Positions 43,605 through 52,963 of a DNA stretch of 64,000 bases are shown here, piece after piece. Positions within the stretch are counted from its first letter, which is position 1. Each line of letters opens with the position of its first letter. The notes below the pieces were generated by a model. The model was not told the origin of the DNA. It saw only the letters and a program-made list of their open reading frames with translations, and made no database searches. The translations under genes were made by a program, and so were the position numbers. The stretch comes from Candidatus Bathyarchaeota archaeon (GTDB lineage Archaea; Thermoproteota; Bathyarchaeia; Bathyarchaeales; Bathycorpusculaceae), in NCBI GenBank assembly GCA_026014745.1, contig JAOZHS010000001.1:62001-126000 (forward strand), in the 5' to 3' direction.

Positions 43605-44453
43605 GTGGATTTAGTGTTCAAAACGGTAGGTTTAGTGTCCCGTTACGACAAAAAAGCAGCTCTAGCACTCACCGAAGAATTAACCTTCTACCTCCAAAAC
43701 AAAGGCATAGAGGTTTACATCGAAGAGTCCCTATCCGACAAAATCACCGCTAAAGCAACCTTCGTTCCGCTCGCCAAAATGAAGGTAGATTTCATCATAA
43801 CCATTGGCGGCGACGGCACCATCCTCCGCACATGCATCAACGTGCCTAAACCTGAACCGCCCATCTTATCCATCAACATGGGCTTAAGAGGCTTCTTGAC
43901 GGAAGTCGAACCCAAAGACGCCTGCACCGCTGTTGAACGCGTCCTTGGAGGCGAATACAAACTAGAAAAATGCGGCAAACTCGCCGTGTCCGCAGGCGGC
44001 CAAGAACTTCCCGACGCCCTAAACGATGTTGTTATCTCCACTGGAGAACCCGCCAAAATCCTTTATACCCAAATATGCAAAAACGGCAAACCCATCCTCA
44101 AATGCCAAGCCGACGGCTTAATCGTGGCAACCCAAACGGGCTCCACGGGCTATTCGCTATCTGCAGGCGGTCCCGTTCTTGACAGCGACGCAGATGCTTT
44201 CCTGTTGACGCCGATTTGCCCCTTATCCGTGTTTCATTCGTTGGTTTTCCCCACGGATTCCACAATAACCTTTGAGGTTATCATGCCTCGTGAAGTGCTG
44301 ATTCTGATTGATGGTAACTTCCGAAAAATCATCAGCGCCGACCAACCCAAACTCAAAATCACCAAATCAAATAACGTCACCTCCTTTATTCGGTTTGAAA
44401 CCGAATTCTATGATAGACTGCGAAACCGATTGCTCTTTAAGGGAACAGAATGA
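43605..44453 (+). CDS. nadK: NAD kinase
   Basis: 282 aa from GTG 43605 (GTG 43614 with GGTGGA before it is an alternative). FIITIGGDGTILR (~64) is the catalytic GGDG motif, followed by the DAL-N-D-V substrate loop and LIVATQTGSTGYSLSAGGPV. It phosphorylates NAD to NADP. The stop overlaps the nob1 ATG. The gene for NAD synthetase is at 52964. Confidence 0.95.
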   Translation: MDLVFKTVGLVSRYDKKAALALTEELTFYLQNKGIEVYIEESLSDKITAKATFVPLAKMKVDFIITIGGDGTILRTCINVPKPEPPILSINMGLRGFLTEVEPKDACTAVERVLGGEYKLEKCGKLAVSAGGQELPDALNDVVISTGEPAKILYTQICKNGKPILKCQADGLIVATQTGSTGYSLSAGGPVLDSDADAFLLTPICPLSVFHSLVFPTDSTITFEVIMPREVLILIDGNFRKIISADQPKLKITKSNNVTSFIRFETEFYDRLRNRLLFKGTE

Positions 44454-44992
44454 ATCCCCAAGACAACTCCAAAGGCAAACGCGTAATCGTTTTAGATACC
44501 TCCGCGTTTGTAGCGGGATTTGACCCTTTTGCGATGCCCGAACAGCAAGTCACAGTACCTAAGGTTGAGGAAGAAATTAGGCGCAGCTCCATGACCAAGA
44601 CCCGACTCGAAGCAGCCATTGAAAGCGGCAAACTAAAAGTACAGGCACCCTCCCCAGACGCAACCAGCAAAGTCAACGCGTTTGCTAGCCAAGCAGGCGA
44701 CGTATTCAAACTCTCAGAAACAGATCTACAGCTATTATCGGTAGCTTTAGAACTCAAAGAAGCTGGTTATGCTCCGCAGATTATGACAGATGACTACTCA
44801 ATTCAAAACGTTGCAAAACGGATGGGTGTGGAGTTTGTGGCTTTGGCAACGTTTGGAATTAAACGGGTACTGGAATGGGTTAGGTATTGTCCAGCGTGCC
44901 ACCGCGAATATCCTGCGAACGCCAAATTTGGGGATTGCCAAGTTTGCGGCACCGAACTCAAACGTAAACCCCGCCGACAACCCCAAAAATAG
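44450..44992 (+). CDS. nob1: Ribosome-maturation endonuclease Nob1 (PIN domain)
   Basis: 180 aa. The PIN domain starts at VIVLDTSAFVAGFD with further acidic positions in SETDLQLLSVALEL and MTDDYSIQNVAKRMG; the C-terminal zinc ribbon is CPACHREY...CQVCGTELK. It cuts the 3' end of small-subunit rRNA. Overlaps nadK by 4 bp. Confidence 0.94.
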   Translation: MNPQDNSKGKRVIVLDTSAFVAGFDPFAMPEQQVTVPKVEEEIRRSSMTKTRLEAAIESGKLKVQAPSPDATSKVNAFASQAGDVFKLSETDLQLLSVALELKEAGYAPQIMTDDYSIQNVAKRMGVEFVALATFGIKRVLEWVRYCPACHREYPANAKFGDCQVCGTELKRKPRRQPQK

Positions 44993-44993
44993 G

Positions 44994-46814
44994 TTAGAGC
45001 AGCAGCAAAAGCAAGAGCAGCAGCAAACCTTCGCCGCCAAAAAGAGGCAACACCAAACGTTTTGCTAACACAATAGCCTTGTCAACAAGCGTTGTAACGG
45101 ATTTTAAGTGCTCTTCACCGATGACTCTAATGTCTGGCACAACTATGTGGCGGCAAGCGGCTGCGCAAACTTCAAGATTCTCCAAAGCTTTCTTCGCAAC
45201 TTCAGTGATGTATTGGATTAGGAGTGTTTGGTCCATGACCTCTCCCACTGGATGATAACCCCGCTCGCCTGTGACCAAGGCACTTACAGCATGTGTGTCT
45301 GTTGTGAAGACCTCACTAACATCAAAGCCTAAGCCAGAGAGGGAAGCAAGAATTTTTTCTCGCAGCCCTGGAACCATATTGTTGCCGTCAATGACTATGT
45401 ATGCGGTTTTTTGTTTTTCCACTTCCACCGCTATAGCAGTTATGCCGCCAGTGCCCATGCCTGCTTTGAGGCTGAATTCTGTAGGATAAACCGTTGCGGA
45501 GCCCACCTTAAACGGCTTTGTAGGTTGGGCAACTGCTTTCTGGAGACATTTGGAGGCAGCACGCTGCAACTCATCCAGATGCTCTGCAGTATCAATTACG
45601 TCGGTTAGACTGTTATGGGTGTTAACGACTAAGGCGTTTTTCAACCCGTATTTTTTGGCTTCCTCACTTACCGCTTGACCTAGCTCTTGAGGGAGGTCTT
45701 CGGTTGTTTGAGGCGCTAAAGAAAAAGACAAAAACGCGGTATCGCCAAAGATTTGGCAGGAAGCAATTGCTGCGCCATCTATTTCTCGAACCAAGGGAGA
45801 CGCCAAAGATTGCTGTGCTGTAAACTTTGCGGATGCAATGATTTCGGCGATAATTTTGTGGTTTTGGGGTTGGGAGGCTAAATCCAGTTCATGCCCCAAT
45901 ATACCTAAGGGTATGCAGGAGTTACAGCCAAATTCGCTGTCAAATCGGAATTTGAGCAAAGAGGGCAGGAGGCTGCTGCCGATGTTTTTGAAGGGACCCG
46001 GATGCACTTGGGGCACAATTATTGCGGCTTTGGTTTTTTGGGCATCGAACTTGATGTATGTGACGTCTATGTTTGAATTTTGGCCCATGGTTTCTAAGTA
46101 TTTTTCTAAAGGTTCGTTTAGGTTTGTTACCCAGTTGAGTAGAAACGCCCTAAAGAGAGGCATCGCAGGGAGGGAGTAGCTTTTTTGGCCTAAATGGTCA
46201 ATTGCGGAGAGCAAGAGGTGTACGGCTACATACCCTATTACGGGGGATATTATTATGAAGACCAAAATTTGCAGAAGGGTGATTCCTGTTAAGGTGACCC
46301 AAAAGGTGGTAAAGAGGGCTATACAGAGAAGGGGTCCAAGTAAAGTAGATACCAATCGTCGCCAAAGGGCGGCAGAGGACACCGCATTAAACACAAGCAG
46401 CCTTAGGGTTATTATTGCTGCGAAGCCCAAGAGACAAAGTTTAACCCAGAGTAGCCAGCCAAAGGCTACACTTAAGCCAACGCCGATAATTATGAAGAGG
46501 AGCCAGATTATCCAGCATACAAACGACAACGCGAGGGTTCGGCGTATAAGGAAGATGGGGTCGTCACGTAAGAGAACTTTGCTGATTAGGGTGTCACCGG
46601 TGAGGGTTGCGGCGAATAGGGCGATTCCGAGGAAGAAGCTGTTTATGGATGGAAATATGGCGTAGGTGCAAAGGGTGATTGCGGCTATGCAAATGACTGC
46701 GACGGCGAGGAGCGCTTTTTTGAGTGAGGGAAGGAGGAACATGGATGAATAGTGTTTTGTGGCGCTGTCCATTGAGTGATTAAGAGAAGAGTTAGGCTCC
46801 ATTTCTATCCGCAT
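44994..46814 (-). CDS. DUF2070 integral membrane protein with poly-leucine end
   Basis: 606 aa. Six to seven TMs are in the first ~230 residues, followed by a large soluble domain (~240-595) with IVPQVHPGPFKNIGSSLLPSLL, VVNTHNSLTD and DTHAVSALV; the His/Asp residues may bind metal. This is the archaeal DUF2070 family, function unknown. Oddity: the last ten residues are all Leu, made by two 12-bp direct repeats (44997-45008 and 45015-45026), directly before the stop. It ends 1 bp from nob1, convergent. Confidence 0.87.
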   Translation of the reverse strand: MRIEMEPNSSLNHSMDSATKHYSSMFLLPSLKKALLAVAVICIAAITLCTYAIFPSINSFFLGIALFAATLTGDTLISKVLLRDDPIFLIRRTLALSFVCWIIWLLFIIIGVGLSVAFGWLLWVKLCLLGFAAIITLRLLVFNAVSSAALWRRLVSTLLGPLLCIALFTTFWVTLTGITLLQILVFIIISPVIGYVAVHLLLSAIDHLGQKSYSLPAMPLFRAFLLNWVTNLNEPLEKYLETMGQNSNIDVTYIKFDAQKTKAAIIVPQVHPGPFKNIGSSLLPSLLKFRFDSEFGCNSCIPLGILGHELDLASQPQNHKIIAEIIASAKFTAQQSLASPLVREIDGAAIASCQIFGDTAFLSFSLAPQTTEDLPQELGQAVSEEAKKYGLKNALVVNTHNSLTDVIDTAEHLDELQRAASKCLQKAVAQPTKPFKVGSATVYPTEFSLKAGMGTGGITAIAVEVEKQKTAYIVIDGNNMVPGLREKILASLSGLGFDVSEVFTTDTHAVSALVTGERGYHPVGEVMDQTLLIQYITEVAKKALENLEVCAAACRHIVVPDIRVIGEEHLKSVTTLVDKAIVLAKRLVLPLFGGEGLLLLLLLLLL

Positions 46815-46961
46815 TTAGGAATTGGTTAGCCCTATTAATATTTAGCTAACTTTTGGGCAGGGTTTGCTAGACACGAATTACATTTTTTTCTATAACAACC
46901 AGCCATCGCAAGCTTGTTTTGACAGTTACATGTTTAAGTCAAAGGGTTAAAAAGGGCTATT

Positions 46962-47348
46962 TTGCCAATTCAACAGCCAAAAACAACATGCCGCAGAGGA
47001 GATACCGTTTTATGTTTAAACTCACAATCATATCAGTTTGCGAAGTATATGCCAGAGCAAGATTTGCCCCCCTCCATCTTCCTGATGCTGGAAAGAAACG
47101 TGGGCAAAAAAATCAGAATAATCATCGACCCCGCCTATGGGTTTGAGGGAACCCTAGCCGCAGTAACACGGGAACCCTCAGCCATCTGGCTATCCGACGC
47201 AGACGCCATAGTTCTAAGATCCACAATCGCCCAGCCAATTCCACAGGTGGCAAGTCGAGAAGAAAGAGGCGACTTATACCTCAATCTGGCATCCATTCAA
47301 CGATTAGAAATCCTGCCGCCTACCCAACCAAGAAGCAGTAGCCGATAA
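46962..47348 (+). CDS. Small protein with possible Sm-like fold
   Basis: 128 aa from TTG 46962 with AAAGGG 5 nt upstream; ATG 47049 would give a shorter 99-residue protein. The segment FLMLERNVGKKIRIIIDP, GFEGTLAAV and a final YLNLASIQRLEIL strand resemble the spacing of an Sm/LSm barrel, but the signature Sm motifs are weak. I cannot assign a function. It is followed by the convergent Sec61beta gene. Confidence 0.55.
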   Translation: MPIQQPKTTCRRGDTVLCLNSQSYQFAKYMPEQDLPPSIFLMLERNVGKKIRIIIDPAYGFEGTLAAVTREPSAIWLSDADAIVLRSTIAQPIPQVASREERGDLYLNLASIQRLEILPPTQPRSSSR

Positions 47349-47373
47349 AAACCTAAAAAATAATAATTGAAAG

Positions 47374-47544
47374 TTTAGAAGAAGATTTTTGCTAGAACCG
47401 AAACAACAATCAAAGTAATAGAAAGAGCCACAAGCAGTTCTGGGCGGACTTTGATGCCTTCCGTTTCTTCCTCAAAGAACCTAAGCAAACCTGCACTAGC
47501 AGCAGGCATTGGACCTGACTCTTTCTTTCTTCTGCGTCCACTCA
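47374..47544 (-). CDS. secG: Preprotein translocase subunit Sec61 beta (archaeal SecG)
   Basis: 56 aa. The complement reads MSGRRRKKESGPMPAASAGL, then RFFEEETEGIKVRPELLV and one C-terminal TM ending LAKIFF. The basic start, the G-L-x-R-F-F-x-E-E motif and a single tail TM are typical of archaeal Sec61beta. It is divergent from mazG. Confidence 0.93.
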
Positions 47545-47736
47545 TCAAACATCACTTTTTTGAGATTGTAGGGTCTAGTCTTTTTTTGACCTAATTAATC
47601 TATCGCCGAACTTCGCGGCTTCAGAGAATCCAACAAACCAGACGGATGCATCAACCCTGCGCGGTATACAAAAGCATCAACAAAACACAGCCAAAGCAAA
47701 TTAATAATGCCCAAAACAAGAAGAACAGGGAACTTT

Positions 47737-48024
47737 ATGCATATCCGTGAATTCCAAGAAATGATGAAACAACTCTACTTCAAAAGAGACAACGAAAGAG
47801 GCATCGAGGGCACGTTTAACTGGTTAGTGGATGAAGTGCAAGAGTTAGGCGCGGAACTCAAAGGGTCCGACAGAGAAGCAACAGAAAAAGAATTCGCCGA
47901 CGTCATCGCCTGGCTAGCATCTCTTGCCAACATAATGGGCATCGACCTTGAAGCTGCCGCGTTGGCTAAGTATCCGCACAAGTGCCCCAAATGTCAAAGC
48001 GCACCCTGCCAATGCACCTTTTAA
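47737..48024 (+). CDS. MazG-like nucleoside triphosphate pyrophosphohydrolase
   Basis: 95 aa from ATG 47737 (an in-frame ATG at 47707 adds ten basic residues). The metal-binding pattern is EVQE in WLVDEVQELGAEL and EFAD in EKEFADVIAWL. The C-terminus adds a small Cys cluster, CPKCQSAPCQC, which could bind a metal. The substrate is unknown; family members remove non-canonical or excess NTPs. It ends overlapping the minus-strand wHTH gene. Confidence 0.88.
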   Translation: MHIREFQEMMKQLYFKRDNERGIEGTFNWLVDEVQELGAELKGSDREATEKEFADVIAWLASLANIMGIDLEAAALAKYPHKCPKCQSAPCQCTF

Positions 48025-48284
48025 CCAAGACGCTTCTGCCCCAACCCCGTCGCTAACCAAACATAGCGACGGACACCTTTACGTTCCACGGTACCCTCAG
48101 CCTTGAGCAGACGCAGATGATACATCACGACATTATAGGATAATCCCGCTTGGGTGGCAAGTTTGGCGGCGCTAAACCCTTGCTTATCAAGTTCCAAGAG
48201 TATTTTGGTTCGTGCAGCTAGCCCGTTGTGTACGTTTTTGATTTTTTTAAGGTAAGCATTGGGATGCCAGGAATCCTTGATGAT
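48021..48284 (-). CDS. Small winged-helix DNA-binding protein without a standard start codon
   Basis: The complement is open from just after a TAA (48285-48287) and encodes ~87 residues: WHPNAYLKKIKNVHNGL, then TKILLELDKQGFSAAKLATQ, GLSYNVVMYHLRLLKAEG and GVRRYVWLAT. This reads as an ArsR-like winged helix. There is no ATG, GTG or TTG before the domain; the first codons are ATC ATC, with GGTGA a few bases upstream. It may start at ATC, or be a 5'-damaged gene. It lies 46 bp downstream of the DP2 gene on the same strand. Confidence 0.6.
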   Translation of the reverse strand: MIKDSWHPNAYLKKIKNVHNGLAARTKILLELDKQGFSAAKLATQAGLSYNVVMYHLRLLKAEGTVERKGVRRYVWLATGLGQKRLG

Positions 48285-48330
48285 TTATCACCAAACAATC
48301 AAGGGGCAGTTTTGGTTCAAAAGCTTTCGC

Positions 48331-51300
48331 TTACTTGAAGTCAAAGAGAGTGGCTTGTTTGGGTTTTTTGTTATCAAACATAACGGCGAGTTCTTCTTTA
48401 ATTAAATCCATCCGCTGCGTGTAATAGGCGGGTAAACCGTATTTGTCAACCAACTGTTGGGCTGCCACCAGATACTTCTCGATTCCGCCTCGGTAAACGG
48501 TGAGGGTTAGTTTTCCGCCGCATGAGGGGCAGTTACCTTTGAGGGGTAAACGTCGGAATTTACGATTGCAGGATTTACATCGGAACCCCTGCGTGGAGAA
48601 AGCGCGCATGTTCCCAGCGATGTCACGCATGAAGTGAGTGTTAAGCACCTTGAGAGCTACCCGGCGGGCGTCGACAGCATCGATTTTCTCACCAAGCTCT
48701 AGCTGCATGTGAAGCTTGTCTATCATGGATTTGAATTCTTTGTAGCTGCTGTTGGCGTTACCAAGGTTGATGCTTGTGCAGGGTGTGGTGAATTGGAAGC
48801 CTTCAAACTGGGCTTCGGTACCGAGACGATGGCTGATGACATCCATTATAGCGCTGGCGGGCCGGGCATCAAATTTTTCTTGAGTTTTCTTGTAGAACTC
48901 TAGTGGATAGGTGGAGCTGACGTCGAAATCATGGAATTGCCGCTGCACCTCTTTGGTATTAACGAAGGGGATGAGCAGGATGGGGGCGTCCATGATACCG
49001 CCGATTTGTGCGGGAAGATACACACGCGAAAAATTAAGCAGCGTATCGAGACCAAGCATTATGGCGTCTTCGTCGCCGTCGCAGTCACGTCGTTTCGCGC
49101 TGTGCCAAACTGGATGGGCATAAATTACGTTACGATCAGTGAAGCCGACAACCCGACCCAAGATACAAGCGCAAGTGTGCGGCGCCAAGCCAAAGATTAG
49201 CTGCCCGACCATATCCTCGGCTTTCTTGACGTTATAGTAGGGGTGCAGCTTGTAGACGCGAGTAAGCATATCGTCGATAAAGTTAGCGATTTGCACAAAG
49301 TACTCCCCAGCCGTCCAGGGAATAACGACATCTTGGAGTTTCAGTTCACAGACTTGATTAGGGTCGGTTAAGGGCAAACCATGCGTATCGGCTAGATAAC
49401 CCATTTGATGCATCTTCTCAATGGAGACTCCGATTTCGGCTGGTGTGATATGGGTTAGGGGGGCATTGGTAGCGTCAAAGCGGATGGTGCCATCCTTATA
49501 CACAGATAAGCCATGCTTAGCGCGCAAGATGCCTTTTTCAATGATTTCTGGGGTCTTGTCAAGGTTTGTGAGACCTTTGACGCCGCGGAGCATCTTGGGA
49601 GCCTGATAACCTAGTGTAGCGCAGGCGTTGTTGACAAGGTCGCGGAAGTTTAAAGATTGACGCTGATAGAGAACCCCATCGGTTTTGCAGGTTGCGCAGC
49701 CAGCATCCTTAACGGCTCTACCGCAACGGGGGCAACTCTTCTCAGGGACTGTTTCGCAACCGCATGTATCGCATCTGATTTTTAGCGTGTAGGTTTTGCA
49801 GGTGGGGCATTTGCGTCGGGCTAGCTCTACGAAGACGTGGTCTTGTTTGGCGGCTTCCATAAGGTCTCGATGTGAACCGCCTGCTAAGCTGACGGGGAAA
49901 AGTACGTGGACGAGGGGTTTCATTTCACGGTGCTTTGCCTTCTCGGGGCGACCCATACGTCCACCCACATAGGTTGGGGCTTTATCTTTAATCTGCACAC
50001 CTGAGAGCAGGCTTAACAATTCAAGAACCGACGCCGCCTGCAAAGAAGCCGTCTGCCGCGAAGTACCATAGCCCAAGGTGAAGGCAAACGCAGCCGCCTC
50101 CTCGCCGCTTAACACGACTTTACCTTCAATCATTCGGTGGGGCGCAAAGATTTTTCGAAGTGCCTTAATTGCGTCCTCAGTTGGGGGTCCTGTGATTTTT
50201 GATGCAACACCATCCGTCAAGGTTACTTCACTGCTTGCCAGCCATTTTCGCAGGGACTCGACTTCTTGAACGGTACACAAGCCCGTCCAATAGAAGATGC
50301 AGTTAGCGGCTAGCGGCACATCCAAAAGGTGGCTGAGTGCGATTGCTTCTTGGGTGGTGGGTTTGTTTTTGAAGGGGTCAAGTATGAAGTCGTCAATTTT
50401 CTGGGGGGTTAGGTTGCAGGCTTCGGCGGCTTTTTTGGTGTCGGCGCCAAATTTTGAGAGGATTGCGTTCTGAAGGTCTTTGGACCACCATTCCTCCACG
50501 TAGCCTGAGGGCGGCAGAGCTTTGTTGCTGTAGAGGAAATCACCGAAGTCAATGAGCATGTCGCCTAAGAATAGGATTTTTTGGATTTTCCCCTGTACGT
50601 CGGGGAAGTTCTGAAGCGAGACCCTAACCACGGAGTTATCCTTAAGCAAAACCACAGGCTGCTCAATACTATCCACAGGCAGAGTCACACCGCCCTTGCC
50701 GGGCAACTCTAAACGCATCTGGGTACCTGCAGCAAGAAAACTCTCCACGACAAGCATAGTGGCAGGATGGATACCTACAGCTGAGAGCCCGGTGTTTCGT
50801 GAGCGACCGTAACGCAGTCTAAAGCCGCCTTTTGTGGAGGGGAAAGCAAAGATGGGCCGTCCAGCGATGACGTCGTCCATGAAGCCGCCCGATTTCTTCT
50901 CCGATTTCTTCTTAAAGTTTTTGAGCCACTCCCAACCCGAAAAACCCAATTTATCAATGATAACATAGACTTTTTGGGCACGCCCTACAATGCCGTCATT
51001 AACCACACGAAGTGCTCCACCGCGGACACGGTTGGTTTCGACGCGTTCCAAGTTGCGGTAAGAGGAGACCTCCACAGGATCAGACTCGGTCCCCGTGCAT
51101 TCAACGGGAATAAGATTTAGCGCTTTCCGAAGCTCCTCGTCGGGAATGTGATATTGGAAGCGCCCAACGGAGCGTTCATAGAGCCGCAACTCCTCTACAA
51201 ACCGCGATACTTCTTCTTCAGTGGGCTTGTACGTGTCTAAGTTTAGTTCGCGGCGTACATAGTCGCCTACGACTAAGGTTAGGGCTTGGTCGGTGCCGCC

Positions 51301-51753
51301 GGCAGAACGGATGGGTCCTGCGAAGTAAACGGCGAGGTAGCGGGTTTGGTCTGCGTTCTTTTTTATTTTAACCTGAGCGATGCCCTGGATGGGAGCGGCA
51401 GTTAACCCTTCTGTGAAGATGGCAAGCGCTGTTCGAATCGCCTGCTCAGCTAGCTGCTCGGGTCCCTGTTCTTCGTCGGGTTTGAGGAATTTACCTTGAG
51501 CAACCTGCTGTGCTACTTTGAAGGCAACTTCTTCGCGGGGTATCTTAGCGCTTAGGTCGCGGATGCTAAGTGCAACGCCTTTGGGTCCAACGAGACCTTC
51601 CACTAGGTCGGCGATGTCTTGGGCTACGATGCATTCAGTTTTGAGGGCGGGGTCGAGTCCTCTAGAGCGAGCGCTGTCGCTAATCTCGTAGAGGTGTTTA
51701 AGTTCGTTTTCCATGGAGTCAACGTAGTTTTGGTAGCCCTGGCTAATTTTCAA
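48331..51753 (-). CDS. polD2: DNA polymerase D large subunit DP2
   Basis: 1140 aa, no intein, from TTG 51753 with GAGCGG upstream. It is the catalytic subunit of the archaeal replicative polymerase PolD. The catalytic double-psi-barrel motif RRDCDGDEDAIMLG lies at ~892. Zinc sites: CPTCKTYTLKIRCDTCGCET...CPRCGR...CATC (~650-690) and CKSCNRKF...CPSCGG near the C-terminus. The last residues KKPKQATLFDFK form a PIP box (Q-A-T-L-F-D-F) for PCNA. The small subunit DP1 is at 59173-60756. Confidence 0.97.
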   Translation of the reverse strand: MKISQGYQNYVDSMENELKHLYEISDSARSRGLDPALKTECIVAQDIADLVEGLVGPKGVALSIRDLSAKIPREEVAFKVAQQVAQGKFLKPDEEQGPEQLAEQAIRTALAIFTEGLTAAPIQGIAQVKIKKNADQTRYLAVYFAGPIRSAGGTDQALTLVVGDYVRRELNLDTYKPTEEEVSRFVEELRLYERSVGRFQYHIPDEELRKALNLIPVECTGTESDPVEVSSYRNLERVETNRVRGGALRVVNDGIVGRAQKVYVIIDKLGFSGWEWLKNFKKKSEKKSGGFMDDVIAGRPIFAFPSTKGGFRLRYGRSRNTGLSAVGIHPATMLVVESFLAAGTQMRLELPGKGGVTLPVDSIEQPVVLLKDNSVVRVSLQNFPDVQGKIQKILFLGDMLIDFGDFLYSNKALPPSGYVEEWWSKDLQNAILSKFGADTKKAAEACNLTPQKIDDFILDPFKNKPTTQEAIALSHLLDVPLAANCIFYWTGLCTVQEVESLRKWLASSEVTLTDGVASKITGPPTEDAIKALRKIFAPHRMIEGKVVLSGEEAAAFAFTLGYGTSRQTASLQAASVLELLSLLSGVQIKDKAPTYVGGRMGRPEKAKHREMKPLVHVLFPVSLAGGSHRDLMEAAKQDHVFVELARRKCPTCKTYTLKIRCDTCGCETVPEKSCPRCGRAVKDAGCATCKTDGVLYQRQSLNFRDLVNNACATLGYQAPKMLRGVKGLTNLDKTPEIIEKGILRAKHGLSVYKDGTIRFDATNAPLTHITPAEIGVSIEKMHQMGYLADTHGLPLTDPNQVCELKLQDVVIPWTAGEYFVQIANFIDDMLTRVYKLHPYYNVKKAEDMVGQLIFGLAPHTCACILGRVVGFTDRNVIYAHPVWHSAKRRDCDGDEDAIMLGLDTLLNFSRVYLPAQIGGIMDAPILLIPFVNTKEVQRQFHDFDVSSTYPLEFYKKTQEKFDARPASAIMDVISHRLGTEAQFEGFQFTTPCTSINLGNANSSYKEFKSMIDKLHMQLELGEKIDAVDARRVALKVLNTHFMRDIAGNMRAFSTQGFRCKSCNRKFRRLPLKGNCPSCGGKLTLTVYRGGIEKYLVAAQQLVDKYGLPAYYTQRMDLIKEELAVMFDNKKPKQATLFDFK

Positions 51754-51831
51754 GATAACCGCTCACTGGCAAGATATGAAGCAAGGGTTATTTTGGCTTT
51801 CTAAAAGAAAACCTAAAGGCAACAAGAAAAA

Positions 51832-52584
51832 TTAGGACTTAACTGTTTTTATGGCACAGATTATGTCGGATATGCGTTGTTTGGAGTCGCTGGATTCGGT
51901 AATGTTGCCGGTGACTATGATGTCTGCGCCTGCAGAAGCAGCTGCTAGGGCTTGCTCTTTGGTTCGGATACCTCCTCCTACTATGAGGGGTATGTCGATG
52001 TAGTGTTTAACGGCACGTATCATCTCGGGGGGAACGGGATGGGCTGCGCCTGAGCCTCCTTCAAGGTAGATGAAACGCATACCGAGATATTGGCCAGCTA
52101 GGGCATGGGCGGCTGCAAGTTCAGGTTTATTATAAGGCACCGCAATGGCTTTGCCCACAATGCCAGCAGTTCCACCTTCGCCTACGATGATATAGCCCAT
52201 GGAGATGGGTTCGAGCTTGAATTTCTTAACAAGAGGAGCCCCAAGGATTTGGACGCCCATCAAAAAGTAGGGGTCTACCGAATTCAGCAGGGACATAAAC
52301 CAGATGGCGTCTGCATGCGAGGTTATGCCAGATACGTTGTTTGGAAAAAGAATCGTTGGTACCTTTACTGCGGTTTTTATGGCTTTAGTCACGTTATCAA
52401 GATGCTCTTGGGAAGCAAAGGTCGAGCCGCCAATCATTATAGCTGCTGTTCCGCTGTTGTAAGAATTCTCTGCGATTCGAGAAGCGTCGGCAGAGGTGAC
52501 TTTTTCGGGGTCAATCAAAGTAAGGTGGATGGAGCCTTCGGCTGCTATTTTGTCCAGCAAGTACTTTTCTATGGGACCAACCAT
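51832..52584 (-). CDS. Geranylgeranylglyceryl phosphate synthase
   Basis: First committed step of archaeal ether lipids: joins geranylgeranyl-PP to sn-glycerol-1-phosphate. A TIM barrel of 250 aa with IHLTLIDPEK at the start, TAAIMIGGST, YIIVGEGGTAG, YLEGGSGA and LIVGGGIRTKEQA. ATG 52584 with AAGGA 7 nt upstream is preferred over the open frame from 52590. Between DP2 and elf1. Confidence 0.94.
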   Translation of the reverse strand: MVGPIEKYLLDKIAAEGSIHLTLIDPEKVTSADASRIAENSYNSGTAAIMIGGSTFASQEHLDNVTKAIKTAVKVPTILFPNNVSGITSHADAIWFMSLLNSVDPYFLMGVQILGAPLVKKFKLEPISMGYIIVGEGGTAGIVGKAIAVPYNKPELAAAHALAGQYLGMRFIYLEGGSGAAHPVPPEMIRAVKHYIDIPLIVGGGIRTKEQALAAASAGADIIVTGNITESSDSKQRISDIICAIKTVKS

Positions 52585-52598
52585 TAGCAATCCTTCAG

Positions 52599-52865
52599 TT
52601 ACTCATTCTTTGCGTTTGTTATAGAGGTTCTTTTCTGGGTGCCGTATATGCGGTCGGTTAACATGCAGTAAACGTCAACTTCGCTTTGTGCGGATTTAAT
52701 TGGGAATTCTTCTTTAAGACCACAACTGCTGCATTGGGCTAAGGCATGGCTGTCTTCGCGGAAGATTTCTACACGCACAGTTTCTTTCCCACATTTAGGG
52801 CAAGAGAAGAACTTTGGTAATCGTTTCTTTGGAATATGAACAACCTTTTTCCTTCTTCGCCCCAT
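52599..52865 (-). CDS. elf1: Elf1-like zinc-ribbon transcription elongation factor
   Basis: 88 aa. A basic N-terminus (MGRRRKKVVHIPKKRLPKFF) is followed by a zinc ribbon CPKCGKETV...CSSCGLKEEF, then a helix DVYCMLTDRIYG. Matches archaeal Elf1, which assists RNA polymerase on chromatin-like templates. It precedes GGGPS by 14 bp. Confidence 0.85.
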   Translation of the reverse strand: MGRRRKKVVHIPKKRLPKFFSCPKCGKETVRVEIFREDSHALAQCSSCGLKEEFPIKSAQSEVDVYCMLTDRIYGTQKRTSITNAKNE

Positions 52866-52963
52866 ACAATTAACCTTCTTTTCGTTTGGTGATGTGCATT
52901 AATATTTATGCTTGTCCTTAAATACTTGCCTACTAACCATCAAGAGGAGGCAGTGGAAAAACA

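Noticed and set aside
46255-46665. 136-residue plus-strand frame, Arg/Lys-rich
   Set aside because: Antisense of the TM segments of DUF2070; basic composition is the usual shadow of hydrophobic codons.
46919-47146. Frame with AGGAGA before ATG 47011
   Set aside because: The ribosome-like site is good but the peptide has no conserved features and overlaps the better frame from 46962 that continues to 47348.
48331-51753. Intein in DP2 (and MCM)
   Set aside because: Both proteins have intein-free lengths and uninterrupted motifs.
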